A DNA stretch of 64,000 nt from Hyphomicrobium_A sp963776675 (GTDB lineage: Bacteria > Pseudomonadota > Alphaproteobacteria > Rhizobiales > Hyphomicrobiaceae), in NCBI GenBank assembly GCA_963776675.1, contig CAVZNR010000021.1, positions 46,661 to 110,660 of the forward strand, given 5' to 3'. A model generated the notes under the pieces. The model did no database searches and was not told the origin of the DNA. It was given only the letters and a program-made list of their open reading frames with translations. The first letter of the stretch is position 1, and each line of letters opens with the position of its first letter. Positions 22,599-32,654 of the stretch are shown one piece after another. A program made the translations under genes and the position numbers.

Positions 22599-24001
<1,403 letters not shown>

Positions 24002-24152
24002 AGAGTGCTCCTCTTGTCGATTAAAAGCCGGAGCCCGGTGGCCCGCGACCTGTCCCATGTCTGCTGTGATCTCGTCCGCTGTGCTCGAGGGCGACGCGCG
24101 GCCGCCCGATCCTGGCGCCCCTTCTACCGGGCCCGCGGCGCCATCGCAACAA

Positions 24153-24174
24153 GATATAAACAAGTCCTTATATC
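24153..24174. promoter_or_regulatory. Dyad symmetry upstream of ahcY (possible operator)
   Basis: A perfect 7-bp inverted repeat GATATAA / TTATATC with an 8-nt spacer lies about 150 nt upstream of the ahcY ATG in an otherwise GC-rich stretch. ArsR-family regulators, including SahR-type regulators of the SAM cycle, use AT-rich palindromes of this kind. Assignment to a particular regulator is inference. Confidence 0.45.
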
Positions 24175-24378
24175 CTACCGGAAGCCGAGCTTGGGCGGTC
24201 GGTTCCGGAGCCCTCTGATAGATTACCCAAGAATTAATGGCCGTGTCGCGCAATAGATCTATGTGTAACGTTTTGTTAGTCAACAATAATAAATTTTAGT
24301 TCTTTTACTATTCTTGGGCCCGAGGAGGAGCATATTGCCTGAAAACAAGCCCCGTATTTGGCAGGAAGAGGCCGACCA
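24175..24378. other. Divergent intergenic region between ahcY and tadG-like gene
   Basis: Together with 24002-24152 this gap is about 375 nt. Positions 24240-24330 are strikingly AT-rich for this genome and probably carry promoters. No ORF, riboswitch fold or RNA gene is recognised by eye. Confidence 0.5.
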
Positions 24379-25830
24379 ATGACAAGGATGTGCAGACGCC
24401 CGGATCGTCGCCATCTCGGATTGTGCCGCGCGGGCATCGCGCGCTTCAGTGCCGACCGCTCCGGCAATGTGGCCATCGTCTTCGGCTTGATGCTGGTGGT
24501 GCTGATGCTTGCCATCGGTGCGGCAATCGACGTTGGCCGTTGGCTGCACGCACGCGACCAGACGCTTGCGGCGATCGACTCCGCCGTCCTGGCGGGGGCC
24601 CGCTATCTCCAGACCAACAGCGACGACATGGACGGCGCTCTCGCCGCCGCGCAGAAGTACTACGCGAAGAACGTCAAGTCGCGCCTGCCCGTGAAAGACG
24701 ATTCGATCACTTTCAAGGTCGGCGACGACGGCGAGTCGATGACAGCGAGCGGCACCGCCCATATCAGCACGCCGTTCCTCCAGTTCGCCACCATCGACAA
24801 GCTGCCTCTCATCAGCGAATCGACAGCCGAGTTCTCCAAGGCGGGGCGCAAGATCGGCGAGAACCTCGAGATTTCTGTGATGCTCGACGTCACCGGCTCG
24901 ATGGCTGGCCAGAAGCTCGAGGATCTGAAAGACGCCGCCAAGGATCTCGTCGACATCATCGTCAAGGCGGGTGACAAAGACGTTTCCACCAAGATCGCGC
25001 TGGTGCCGTTCTCCGAGGACGTGCGCCTGCCCAAGACCAGCTCCTTGAACAAGGCGCGCGGCAACAACCTGCCTGATGCCAAGTCGGTCACGACCTGGTT
25101 TGGGCTTGGTTCCCATACACCACCACCTACTATCTGTCGGATTGCATCGTGGAGCGGACGGGCATCGCAGAAGTACACCGACGCCGAGCCGAAGTCGGGC
25201 CAATACGTGATGGCCCATTACACCGAGAACTACACCCGAGCGGCTCCGGCGGCGGTTATGCTGGGGTATGGTGGCGGCTGGGGCGCAGGTGGCAAGAAGG
25301 AAGGCAAGTGCACGATTCCCGAAGACTCGGCCATCCAGCCGCTGACCGACGACGCCGACGAGCTTAAGTCCAAGATCAGCAGCTTGACCGCGCAAGGTGG
25401 CACGGCGGGCCACATCGGCACCGCCTGGGCCTGGTACACGCTGTCTCCCAATTGGGACGCCCTGTGGTCGGCGCAGAACCGGCCCGTAGAGTACGACACG
25501 CCCAACTACCAGAAGATCGCCATCCTGATGACGGACGGCGAGTACAACACGCAGTACGATTCCAACGGTATTTCGGCGAGCAGCTAACAGGCCGCCAACG
25601 GCAGCTCGACGACGCAGGCTCGCGCTCTATGCACCGCGATGAAGAATGCCGGTATCACCGTCTACACGGTCGGCTTCGAGCTCGGAGGGTCGTACAGCGA
25701 GTCCTACAAGACGCTCCAGCAGTGCGCGTCTGACAGCTCCAAGTTCTACTCCGCCGATAGCGGCGTGCAGCTGCAGCAGGCCTTCCGTGACATCGGCCTC
25801 AAGCTGTCGAAGATCTATCTGTCGAAGTAG
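24379..25830 (+). CDS. TadG-like pilus assembly protein with VWA domain (frameshifts and in-frame stop)
   Basis: TadE/TadG-type protein. An N-terminal prepilin-like helix (SGNVAIVFGLMLVVLMLAIG) is followed by a von Willebrand A domain with the MIDAS motif LDVTGSMAG. Members help assemble or anchor Flp/Tad pili at the envelope. The order is disturbed in three places. Between about 25105 and 25168 the natural sequence (WFPYTTTYYLSDCIVERTG) lies one frame away, implying two compensating indels. A TAA at 25585-25587 interrupts the frame, which then continues QAANGSSTTQARALCTAMK to GLKLSKIYLSK at 25830. No tad locus is nearby, and orphan TadG-like genes are common. Either a pseudogene or an error-laden copy. 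Confidence 0.78.
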
Positions 25831-25855
25831 CGGGAGGACTTGCGTCGATCGACGC

Positions 25856-26161
25856 TCATGCATCGTCGATGCAGTCTTCGTCGAAGCCGTTCTCGACCAG
25901 CGCCACCAGGGCTTGCAAGGCCTCTGGCCCTTGCGGCCCCTGCGCGCTCAGGTGCAGCGTCGATCCCGGTCCCGCCGCCAGCATCATCAGCCCCATGATC
26001 GACGTGCCGCCGACCGTGTGCCCCTCGCGCGTCACCGTGATGGCGGCGTCGTAGCTTTCCGCGCACTTCACGAACTTCGCGGAGGCGCGCGCGTGCAGCC
26101 CCTTGCGATTGCGGATTGTGACGATTGCCTCTGGCTTGAGGCTGTCCCTGATCTCCGGCAT
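25856..26161 (-). CDS. ptsH: HPr-like phosphocarrier protein
   Basis: Phosphocarrier of 101 residues. His23 in NRKGLHARASAKF is the EI-dependent phosphorylation site. Ser54 in VGGTSIMGLM matches the HprK-phosphorylated serine. In Hyphomicrobiales this HPr belongs to the incomplete, regulatory PTS (PTS-Ntr) without sugar permeases. It starts 11 nt after the EIIA gene and is the last gene of the chvI-chvG-hprK-EIIA-HPr run. The C-terminal 15 residues extend past the usual HPr end. Confidence 0.93.
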   Translation of the reverse strand: MPEIRDSLKPEAIVTIRNRKGLHARASAKFVKCAESYDAAITVTREGHTVGGTSIMGLMMLAAGPGSTLHLSAQGPQGPEALQALVALVENGFDEDCIDDA

Positions 26162-26172
26162 GCCCTTGACGC

Positions 26173-26577
26173 TCAACTCTCGCCCGACAGCTCTTGGCTC
26201 GCGATCTTGATGTACTTGCGGCCAGCCTCGCGCGCGCTGATGACGGCCTCGGCCAGCGGCAGCTCGCTCCTGACGCTGGCAAGCTTGACGAGGATCGGCA
26301 GGTTGATGCCGGCGATCACCTCGACGGACGCCTCCTCCATCACCGAGATGGCGAGGTTCGAGGGCGTCCCGCCGAACATGTCGGTGAGAATGATCACGCC
26401 GTCGCCGGTATTGGTGCGATTGATCGCGTCGAGGATCTGCGTGCGCCGCAACGCCATGTCGTCGTCGGGACCGATGGAGATGGTCTCGAGCTGCGACTGC
26501 GGCCCCACGACATGCTCCAGCGCCGAGCGGAACTCGAGTGCCAGCCCGCAATGCGTGACGATGACAAGTCCAATCAT
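26173..26577 (-). CDS. PTS EIIA component, mannose-type fold
   Basis: EIIA-Man-like protein of 134 residues starting MIGLVIVTHCG, with His9 as phosphoacceptor. TDMFGGTPSNLA is the typical substrate-loop motif. In alphaproteobacteria this lone EIIA (often called ManX or PtsM) accepts phosphate from HPr and has a regulatory rather than transport role. A longer in-frame ORF exists, but the ATG at 26577 is the family start. About 170 nt separate it from hprK without another gene. Confidence 0.9.
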   Translation of the reverse strand: MIGLVIVTHCGLALEFRSALEHVVGPQSQLETISIGPDDDMALRRTQILDAINRTNTGDGVIILTDMFGGTPSNLAISVMEEASVEVIAGINLPILVKLASVRSELPLAEAVISAREAGRKYIKIASQELSGES

Positions 26578-26751
26578 GGAGTAGAGCCGACCTTGGTCTC
26601 GGTCCCTGCCGCGATGTTCCGGTCGCGCGGCCGATGGGAGCATTGTCTGCTTGCTTCGTCGGGTGCCGCCCGCTTCTGGCGCCGGGCGGTCTTGCGGCGG
26701 CCAAAATTTACAAGTGTTCGCCCGTGGCGCAAGGGGATTGTTCTGTACCCA

Positions 26752-27225
26752 TCAATTGCTGCTCCGGGGATGCTTGAAACGCTCGGCCAGGGCTACCAAA
26801 AGCTTGACGGGGGCCGAGGCCTCGAAGGGCGCGATATGCAATAGAGGTAGCTTGACACCGCCAAGCTCCGCTGTTGGCGCAGGGTCGGGAAGGCGCTCGA
26901 TCTGCTCGGGCGCCGCCAGATCGGCGATGAGCACCAGCTCGGCGCTCTCCAGGCAGGGCACCGTCACAATTCCGAGCCCCCGCACCTCGAGCTTGCCGCG
27001 GATCGTCGCAGGGGCCTCGGCAATGAGCCTGTCGCCCGTCCGCGTCACGGTCACATAGTCGTCGGCAACCAGCATCGCCGGTCCCGCGGTGATCGCTGTC
27101 GGCGCGAGGGCAAGGCAGCGCAGCGCCAGGTCCGACTTGCCCGAGCCCGGCGCGCCGCGGATCAGCACGGCGTTCCCCGCCAGTGCGATCGCCGTACCGT
27201 GGTGGGTCTCAGCCGCGTCGCCCAC
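26752..27225 (-). CDS. hprK: HPr kinase/phosphorylase, short form
   Basis: A 157-residue protein corresponding to the C-terminal catalytic domain of HprK only. The P-loop GAPGSGKS is at residues 24-31, followed by VADDYV and the signature region LEVRGLGIV. The Gram-positive enzyme has about 310 residues; the short form is standard in alphaproteobacteria. It phosphorylates the regulatory serine of HPr. Its ATG lies inside the 3' end of chvG (17-nt overlap), consistent with co-translation. Confidence 0.93.
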   Translation of the reverse strand: MGDAAETHHGTAIALAGNAVLIRGAPGSGKSDLALRCLALAPTAITAGPAMLVADDYVTVTRTGDRLIAEAPATIRGKLEVRGLGIVTVPCLESAELVLIADLAAPEQIERLPDPAPTAELGGVKLPLLHIAPFEASAPVKLLVALAERFKHPRSSN

Positions 27226-29181
27226 CGGGCGCTCCTCCGCGCTGCGTCTTCTCGGCTCGCGGCAGGCGCACGATGAAGCGCGCGCCTATCGGCTTGGCAT
27301 CGGGGCCGGCCTTTTCCCGATAAAGATTTTCGGCGCAGATCTCGCCGCCGTGCGCGCGCACGATCTCGCGCGAGATGCTCAGGCCGAGACCCGAATTCTT
27401 GCCCCGGCTCGCATCGGTCTCGGGTCGGTCGGAATAGAAGCGGTCGAAGATGATGGAGAGCCGGTCGTCGGGAATGCCCGGCCCTTCATCCTCCACCAGG
27501 ATCTCCACGTTGCGCGGCTCGGCGCGCGCACGCACCGTCACCGTGCCGCCCTCGGGCGAGAACGAGATGGCGTTGTCGATGAGGTTGGTCAGCACCTGAC
27601 CCAGCCGGCCCTCGTCGCCCACGATCGTAAAGGCGCCCTCGAACGGCTCGCGGTCGACCGACAGCACCACGCGGCGCGCGTCGTCGCCGAGAATGTCGCG
27701 GAAGATGCCGGTGACGTTGCCCAGCATCGTCGGCACGTTGACGGAGCGCATCTCCTTGCGCGCCAGCTCGGCATCGAGCCGCGAGGCGTTGGAGACGTCG
27801 GTGATCAGCCGGTTGAGGCGCTTGAGCTCGTCCTTGATCTGCTCGACGAGGTCGTCGCGCTGCTCGTCCGTCTTGGCGTAGCTCAGCGACTCCGCGGTGG
27901 AGCGGGCCGCCGTCAGCGGGTTCTTGAGCTCGTGCGCCACGTCGGCGGCAAAGCGTTCGCTCGCCTCGATGCGCCTGTAGAGCGCTTCCGTCATGGCCTG
28001 GAACGCGCCCGCCATCTGGCCGACCTCGTCGGAGCGGCCGGCAAGCTCGGGCAGTCGCGCGCGCGCGCCGATATCGCGGCTCGCCTGCTCGGCGGCGGCC
28101 GACAGCCGGCGCATGGGGCCCGCCACCGTGCGCGCCAGCAACAGCGAGGTGACGACGAGCGCCAACAGCGCCATGGCCGACAGCGTCAGGATGACGACGC
28201 GCTCCTCGCGCAGGATCTTGTCGATCTGGCCGGGGCGCGTCGACAAGAGCAGCACGCCCTGCACGTTCTTGAAGCGCCGAATGGGCACGGCCATGGAGAC
28301 GATCTGCTCGCCCTTGCGGTTGAGCAGCAGCATGCTGCGCTCGTTGCCGCGCAGGGCATCGCGCACCTCCGGGTAGGCCATGCCGTTGCCGGTATCGATC
28401 TCCTGGTAGACCGGCAGCGGCTCCTTGAAGAGATAGCGCGTCAGCCGCGTCCAGAAGTTCTGCGGCTTGGGCTGGCCTGTGCCGTCCTTCGCCTCACTGA
28501 GGCGCTGCGACAGGTTGGCGAGCGAGCGCGCGGTGTCCACGATCAGCAGCCCGTCGCGCGTGTAGATGCGCGCGCGCGTGTCGGTGGGCTTGATCAGCTT
28601 GCGCAGGATCGGCGTCACCTCTTCGGGGTGGATCGAAAGCTCCAGCGCCGCGAGCCCGTCGTCGAAGGGGCGGCTCGACGTGGGCGTGTCGGGCAGCTTG
28701 TTGGTGTCGACGATGATCTGCCCGTGGGTCACCTTGGCGTTGGCCGCGATGGCGTCGGCGATGATCTCGCCTTGCGTCTTGAGGGCATCCACCTTGGCGT
28801 CGATCAGCCAGGTGTTGACCCAGCCCAAATACAAGATGCCGCCGACCAGGATGAAGAAGCCGATGAGGTTGGAGACGAGGATGCGCCGTAAGAGGCTGGC
28901 GGACACGAAGCGCACGATCGGCTGGCGCTTGAACCAGCGCACCACCGCGGCCGAGGCCCTGTCGGCGCCGGGCGGGGGCGTCGCCGTGCGCAAGCGCTCG
29001 GAGGCGATTGAGGATAGCCTTGTCGCGGTGTCGGTGGCGCTCCGCGCCGCACGCTTGGCGGTGCCGGCTGCCGCCTTGAGCCGGGAATGGATCGTGCCCG
29101 CGGCGTCGCTCGCGGCGCTTTTCAGCGCTGCGAGTCCCCCGGCGGTGCGTGGTCCTCGGATCGCTCACCATGGAGCGCCAT
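27209..29181 (-). CDS. chvG: ChvG-type sensor histidine kinase (frameshifted near start)
   Basis: Inner-membrane sensor kinase of the ChvG/ChvI (ExoS/ChvI) system, which senses acidity and envelope stress. Two transmembrane segments flank a periplasmic domain, then HAMP, a DHp domain with AHELKNPL (His codon 27932-27934) and a HATPase domain (NLIDNAISFS, DEGPGIP, GLGLSIS). The frame from a TTG at 28993 is open upstream to 29165 without a start. Adding one G to the G-run at 29136-29140 joins it to ATG 29181 (MALHGERSEDHAPPG), which has a GGAGG site just upstream. This start is inferred. Confidence 0.9.
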
Positions 29182-29195
29182 CGTTCCTCCGCGCC

Positions 29196-29906
29196 TCAAG
29201 CTTCCTTGAAGCGGTATCCCACGCCGTAGAGCGTCTCGATCACGTCGAAGGCGTCATCGACCTGCTTGAACTTCTTGCGCAGCCGCTTGATGTGGCTGTC
29301 GATGGTGCGGTCGTCGACGTAGACCTGGTCATCGTAGGCCGCGTCCATCAGCGCATCGCGCGTCTTGACGACGCCGGGGCGCGAGGCCAGCGCCTGCAGG
29401 ATCAGGAACTCGGTGACCGTGAGAGTGACGGGCCGGTTGTCCCAGTGGCAGGTGTGGCGCTCGGGATCGAGCTTCAGCTTGCCGCGTTCCAGAACACGCG
29501 CGGCCTCGATCTCTGGGTTCTGCAAGTCCTTGGGCTGGAAGCGGCGCAGCACCGCCTTGACGCGCTCCACCACCAGGCGTTGCGAGAACGGCTTGGCGAC
29601 GTAGTCGTCGGCGCCCATCTTGAGGCCGAACAGCTCGTCGATCTCCTCGTCCTTGGAGGTGAGGAAGATCACCGGCATGTCGGACTGCTGGCGCACGCGC
29701 CGCAACAGCTCCATGCCGTCCATGCGCGGCATCTTGATGTCGAAGATACCCAGGTCGGCCGGGTCCTCGTTCAAGGCTTCCAGTGCGGAAGCACCGTCGT
29801 TATAGGTTCGCACCTTGTAGCCTTCGGCCTCCAGCGCCATGCGCAGCGAGGTTAGAATATTGCGCTCGTCGTCGACCAGCGCGATCGTGCTCTTTTCTTT
29901 CATCAT
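29196..29906 (-). CDS. chvI: ChvI-type two-component response regulator
   Basis: OmpR/PhoB-family regulator of 236 residues. The receiver domain has Asp12, Asp13 and phosphoacceptor Asp56 in IFDIKMPRMDG and the switch Lys in DDYVAKPF. The winged-helix domain ends RTIDSHIKRLRKKF and YGVGYRF. It precedes chvG by about 15 nt. A 9-codon longer frame exists, but MMKEKSTIALVDD is the typical start. In most Hyphomicrobiales pckA is the divergent neighbour; here a HugZ-like gene takes that place. Confidence 0.95.
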   Translation of the reverse strand: MMKEKSTIALVDDERNILTSLRMALEAEGYKVRTYNDGASALEALNEDPADLGIFDIKMPRMDGMELLRRVRQQSDMPVIFLTSKDEEIDELFGLKMGADDYVAKPFSQRLVVERVKAVLRRFQPKDLQNPEIEAARVLERGKLKLDPERHTCHWDNRPVTLTVTEFLILQALASRPGVVKTRDALMDAAYDDQVYVDDRTIDSHIKRLRKKFKQVDDAFDVIETLYGVGYRFKEA

Positions 29907-30040
29907 GTCCCGACCCTGCGGCAGCAAAAGCACCTGCCGCGCTTTATGGCTCCAAGGTGTATCAATTGTGGCGAAGCCAATTTCGTGATTTCTGTCTGAA
30001 CCTTAACTGAACAGGGCGGAACCAGGTAGCGGGCATACAC

Positions 30041-30894
30041 ATGGGCAGTGAAGAGCACGGTAAAGACGGGACTTTTTCGCCAGTTAAGGAAACCGCACGC
30101 GCCGCCCGGAGCATGGTCCGCGCCGCGTTGAAGGGCGCGCTCGCAACTGTGCACAAGGTCTCGGGGCATCCTTACGCTTCGCTGGTGCTGACCGCAACCG
30201 ACGTGGAGGGGGCACCGATTCTGCTCATTTCCAAGCTGGCGGTGCACACGCAGAACCTCGGCGCCGACCCCCGCGCGAGCCTGCTCGTCGATGCAACCGG
30301 CACCGAGGCCGACCCCATGGAAGGTGCGCGCGTGACGCTGATCGGCGCGCTTCAGCCCACCGACAGCCCGACCGCGCGCGCCCGCTACCTGGCGCGCCAC
30401 CCGTCGGCCGCCGGCTATGCCGACTTCCCCGATTTCGGGTTTTTCAAGCTGAGCCCGACAGCGCGCACTACATCGGCGGCTTCGGCAAGATCGTCGATCT
30501 GCCGGCGGAGGATCTGCTGATCTCCCTGGAAGGCGCCGAAGGGCTCGTCGAGGCCGAGCCGGGCATCGTGTCGCACATGAACGCCGACCACGCCGACGCC
30601 ATCGCGCTTTACGCGACCAAGCTGCTGGGGTCCCCCTCGGGCCCCTGGCGCATGACCGGCATCGATCCGGAAGGCTGCGATCTGGTTTTAGGCTCGCGCG
30701 GCCTGCGTCTGGCCTTCGGCTCGCGTATCGCCAGTGCTGCGGAAGCCCGCGCCGAGCTCGTCCGCCTCGTCGGCGTCGCCCGGCGGCGCATTAGCCGTCG
30801 CGCGTCTTTGCGCTGCCGCGGTAGGCTTACCTATATGTGCCTGCAGCTACACTCCAAGCAATCCTTGCGTCGAGCCCGTGGGCGAAGGCCGTGA
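30041..30894 (+). CDS. HugZ-family FMN-binding split-barrel protein with DUF2470 (frameshifted)
   Basis: The N-terminal part (SMVRAALKGALATVHKVSGHP and SLVLTATDVEGAP) is a pyridoxamine-phosphate-oxidase-like flavin split barrel. After a break at about 30457 (one G missing in AGCCCGACAGC) the next frame gives SAHYIGGFGKIVDL and the C-terminal HMNADHADAIALYA of DUF2470, as in the haem-utilisation HugZ family. That family binds FMN or haem; substrate is unknown here. The domain ends near 30785. The remaining ORF up to 30894 looks non-native and overlaps the toxin remnant, so the true stop is uncertain and a second indel is possible. Confidence 0.82.
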
Positions 30895-31231
30895 CCCGGC
30901 GAGCTTCAGAGATTGATTTTGCTCCTGGCTACCGCGTCAGTACCAGCATTCGCCAAGCGCGAGCGCCTTGCTTGTTGTGCTGGCGGCGACGGCGACCGGC
31001 GAAGTGGAGCTGATCTCGCATGCCATCGGCGTTGCCGCCAAGGCGCGCGGGATGACGAAGATTGCCGACGAGACCGGTCTTTCCCGCGAAAGCCTCTACC
31101 GGGCTCTGAGCGCCGAGGGGCGTCCGCAATTCGAGACGATTGGGCGCGTTCTCACCGCGCTCGGGCTTCGCCTGCGCGCCGAGCCCGCCGCGGCAGCCGG
31201 TAAACGCCGCCCCAAAGGCAAGGCCGCTTGA
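30850..31231 (+). pseudogene. Decayed HigB-HigA-like toxin-antitoxin module
   Basis: In shifting frames I can read pieces of a HigB/RelE-type killer protein: VEPVGEG at about 30874, EIDFAPGYRV at about 30910, and LLVVLA at about 30971. They are fused to the C-terminal two thirds of a COG3636/HigA-type antitoxin, VAAKARGMTKIADETGLSRESLYRAL (quoted in pieces: helix-turn-helix around 31035-31110), ending at 31231. The toxin tail and antitoxin N-terminus are missing. The antitoxin frame can only start at a TTG (30968), giving 87 residues. Several indels and a deletion are needed, so this is real decay rather than one sequencing error. Confidence 0.6.
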
Positions 31232-31315
31232 CGCTGGCTCGAGTTTGTTTGTCGCGCGCCGCGCTTGTGAGCCGCCTCCCGCCGACGTAGGGTCCCGCTC
31301 CCGCGGGAGAGGGTC

Positions 31316-31669
31316 ATGCGCGCAGCGGTCTTGATTGCGTCGATCTGCCTGGGCGTCGCCGGCTGCTCGCCTGCGTCGAACCAGATCCAGCCGATCTACG
31401 TCGCGCCCTATCAATACCAATCCCTGAGCTGCGACGAGATCGCGCGCGAGGCCCAGAACATCGCGCGCAGTGCCTCCATGGTGGCGGGTGCACCGCCCGC
31501 CACGACCGAGCCCGGCGCCACGGTCGTCGTCTGGCCGGAACTGTCTCTCACAAAGCCGAGCGACTCGACGATGGCGGCGCTGGGGCGGCTCAAGGGCCAG
31601 TTCGACTCGCTCGTTCTTGCCGCGCAGCAGAACAACTGCGCGCTCGAGTTCCAGCAGGGCGGCGCGTAA
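31316..31669 (+). CDS. Small putative lipoprotein
   Basis: A 117-residue protein with a lipoprotein signal peptide, lipobox GVAGC (lipidated Cys at residue 17). It has the pattern IQPIYVAPYQYQSLSCDEIAREA, a second cysteine pair partner near the C-terminus (NNCALEF), and an alpha-helical body. Similar small lipoproteins recur in alphaproteobacteria, but I know no function for them. ATG 31316 follows a GAGAGGG site. It stands alone between the toxin-antitoxin remnant and convergent pyrE. Confidence 0.7.
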   Translation: MRAAVLIASICLGVAGCSPASNQIQPIYVAPYQYQSLSCDEIAREAQNIARSASMVAGAPPATTEPGATVVVWPELSLTKPSDSTMAALGRLKGQFDSLVLAAQQNNCALEFQQGGA

Positions 31670-31816
31670 GTGCGCCGGCACCGGTGATCTCGGGCCCCGC
31701 GCGACGAACCTGCACTCCGTCGTCCCGGCGTTATGGCGTTGAGAGGAGGCAGGCGCTCACCACCCTCGAGATTGGGGTGTGTTAAAATGGTGCGCTGCCG
31801 CTAGCCTGGCGGGTCT

Positions 31817-32383
31817 CTACTTAAAATCCGCCAGCGTCAAAATCGGCGTCAGCGTCAGCCCCGCCGCTGCGAACGCCTCGCCCGCGCCCTCCTGACGGTC
31901 GACCACCGTCACCACGCCGACGACCTCGGCGCCTTCGGCGCGCACGCTCTCCGCCGCCTTGATGGCCGAGCCGCCCGTCGTCGTCACGTCCTCGACGATG
32001 ACGACGCGCTTAGCCTGAAGCGTCTCCCCGGCCGGCAGCCCCTCGATCAGGCTGCGGGTGCCGTGCTCCTTCGCCTGCTTCCTCACGAAGAAGGCGCCCA
32101 CCGGCTTGCCCGCGGCGAAGCTCACCGCGGCGACGGCCGACGCGATCGGCACCGCGCCCATCTCCAGCCCGCCGATCAGATCGGCGTTGAGGCCGTCGAT
32201 GGCATCGAGGATCAGCGTGCCGATCAGATGCGCGCCCTCGGCGTCCAGCATCGTCGGCTTCATGTTGAAGTAATATGTAGAGGTCCGCCCCGAGGCGAGC
32301 GTGATCTCCTTGCCCGACTGGAACGAGCGCGTCTTGATGATGGCCATGAGCCGCTCCCGCGCGCCCGCCCGATCGTCCGCCAT
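31817..32383 (-). CDS. pyrE: Orotate phosphoribosyltransferase
   Basis: Makes OMP from orotate and PRPP in pyrimidine biosynthesis; 188 residues. The PRPP-binding motif VVIVEDVTTTGGS and the FFVRKQAKEHGT loop with the catalytic lysine region are intact. It starts at ATG 32383 with GAGG upstream. It is transcribed alone, and two palindromic repeats lie directly upstream, between it and the divergent glycosyltransferase gene. Confidence 0.96.
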   Translation of the reverse strand: MADDRAGARERLMAIIKTRSFQSGKEITLASGRTSTYYFNMKPTMLDAEGAHLIGTLILDAIDGLNADLIGGLEMGAVPIASAVAAVSFAAGKPVGAFFVRKQAKEHGTRSLIEGLPAGETLQAKRVVIVEDVTTTGGSAIKAAESVRAEGAEVVGVVTVVDRQEGAGEAFAAAGLTLTPILTLADFK

Positions 32384-32399
32384 CGTTAAGACCTCCCCG

Positions 32400-32478
32400 C
32401 TAGTATGATGATCGAGACGTTCGCCCCATCATTTGCGGCCGCGTCGAGAAGCGAACGTCTCGATCTGAATCATACTAG
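32400..32478. repeat. Palindromic intergenic repeat, copy 2
   Basis: Arms at 32400-32424 and 32451-32478 both run CTAGTATGAT ... GATCGAGACGTTCGC. One arm has an extra TCA. Relative to copy 1, AAATT is replaced by ACGTT in both arms, so pairing is kept. It lies 17 nt upstream of pyrE. Confidence 0.82.
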
Positions 32479-32492
32479 CCGCATTGAGTCTG

Positions 32493-32567
32493 GGAGTGTC
32501 CTTCAGATCGCGAAATTCGTTCCACACGTGCGGCACAAGACGACGAATTTCGCGATCAGGACACTCC
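32493..32567. repeat. Palindromic intergenic repeat, copy 3
   Basis: Arms at 32493-32520 and 32543-32567 run GGAGTGTCCT ... GATCGCGAAATTCGT. Again one arm has an extra TCA. Outer bases differ from copies 1 and 2 in both arms in a compensated way. It sits directly beside copy 2. Confidence 0.82.
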
Positions 32568-32654
32568 TCGCCCCGTTGCGCAATCGCTTAAACGAGCTAT
32601 CAGTGTCAAGCCCGCACGCCAAAGCGCTCCCAGGGACATCGCAACCATCGCCCC

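Noticed and set aside
24002..24152. Possible SAM or SAH riboswitch in the ahcY leader
   Set aside because: No conserved core or pseudoknot pattern could be matched by eye; only the protein-operator-like dyad stands out.
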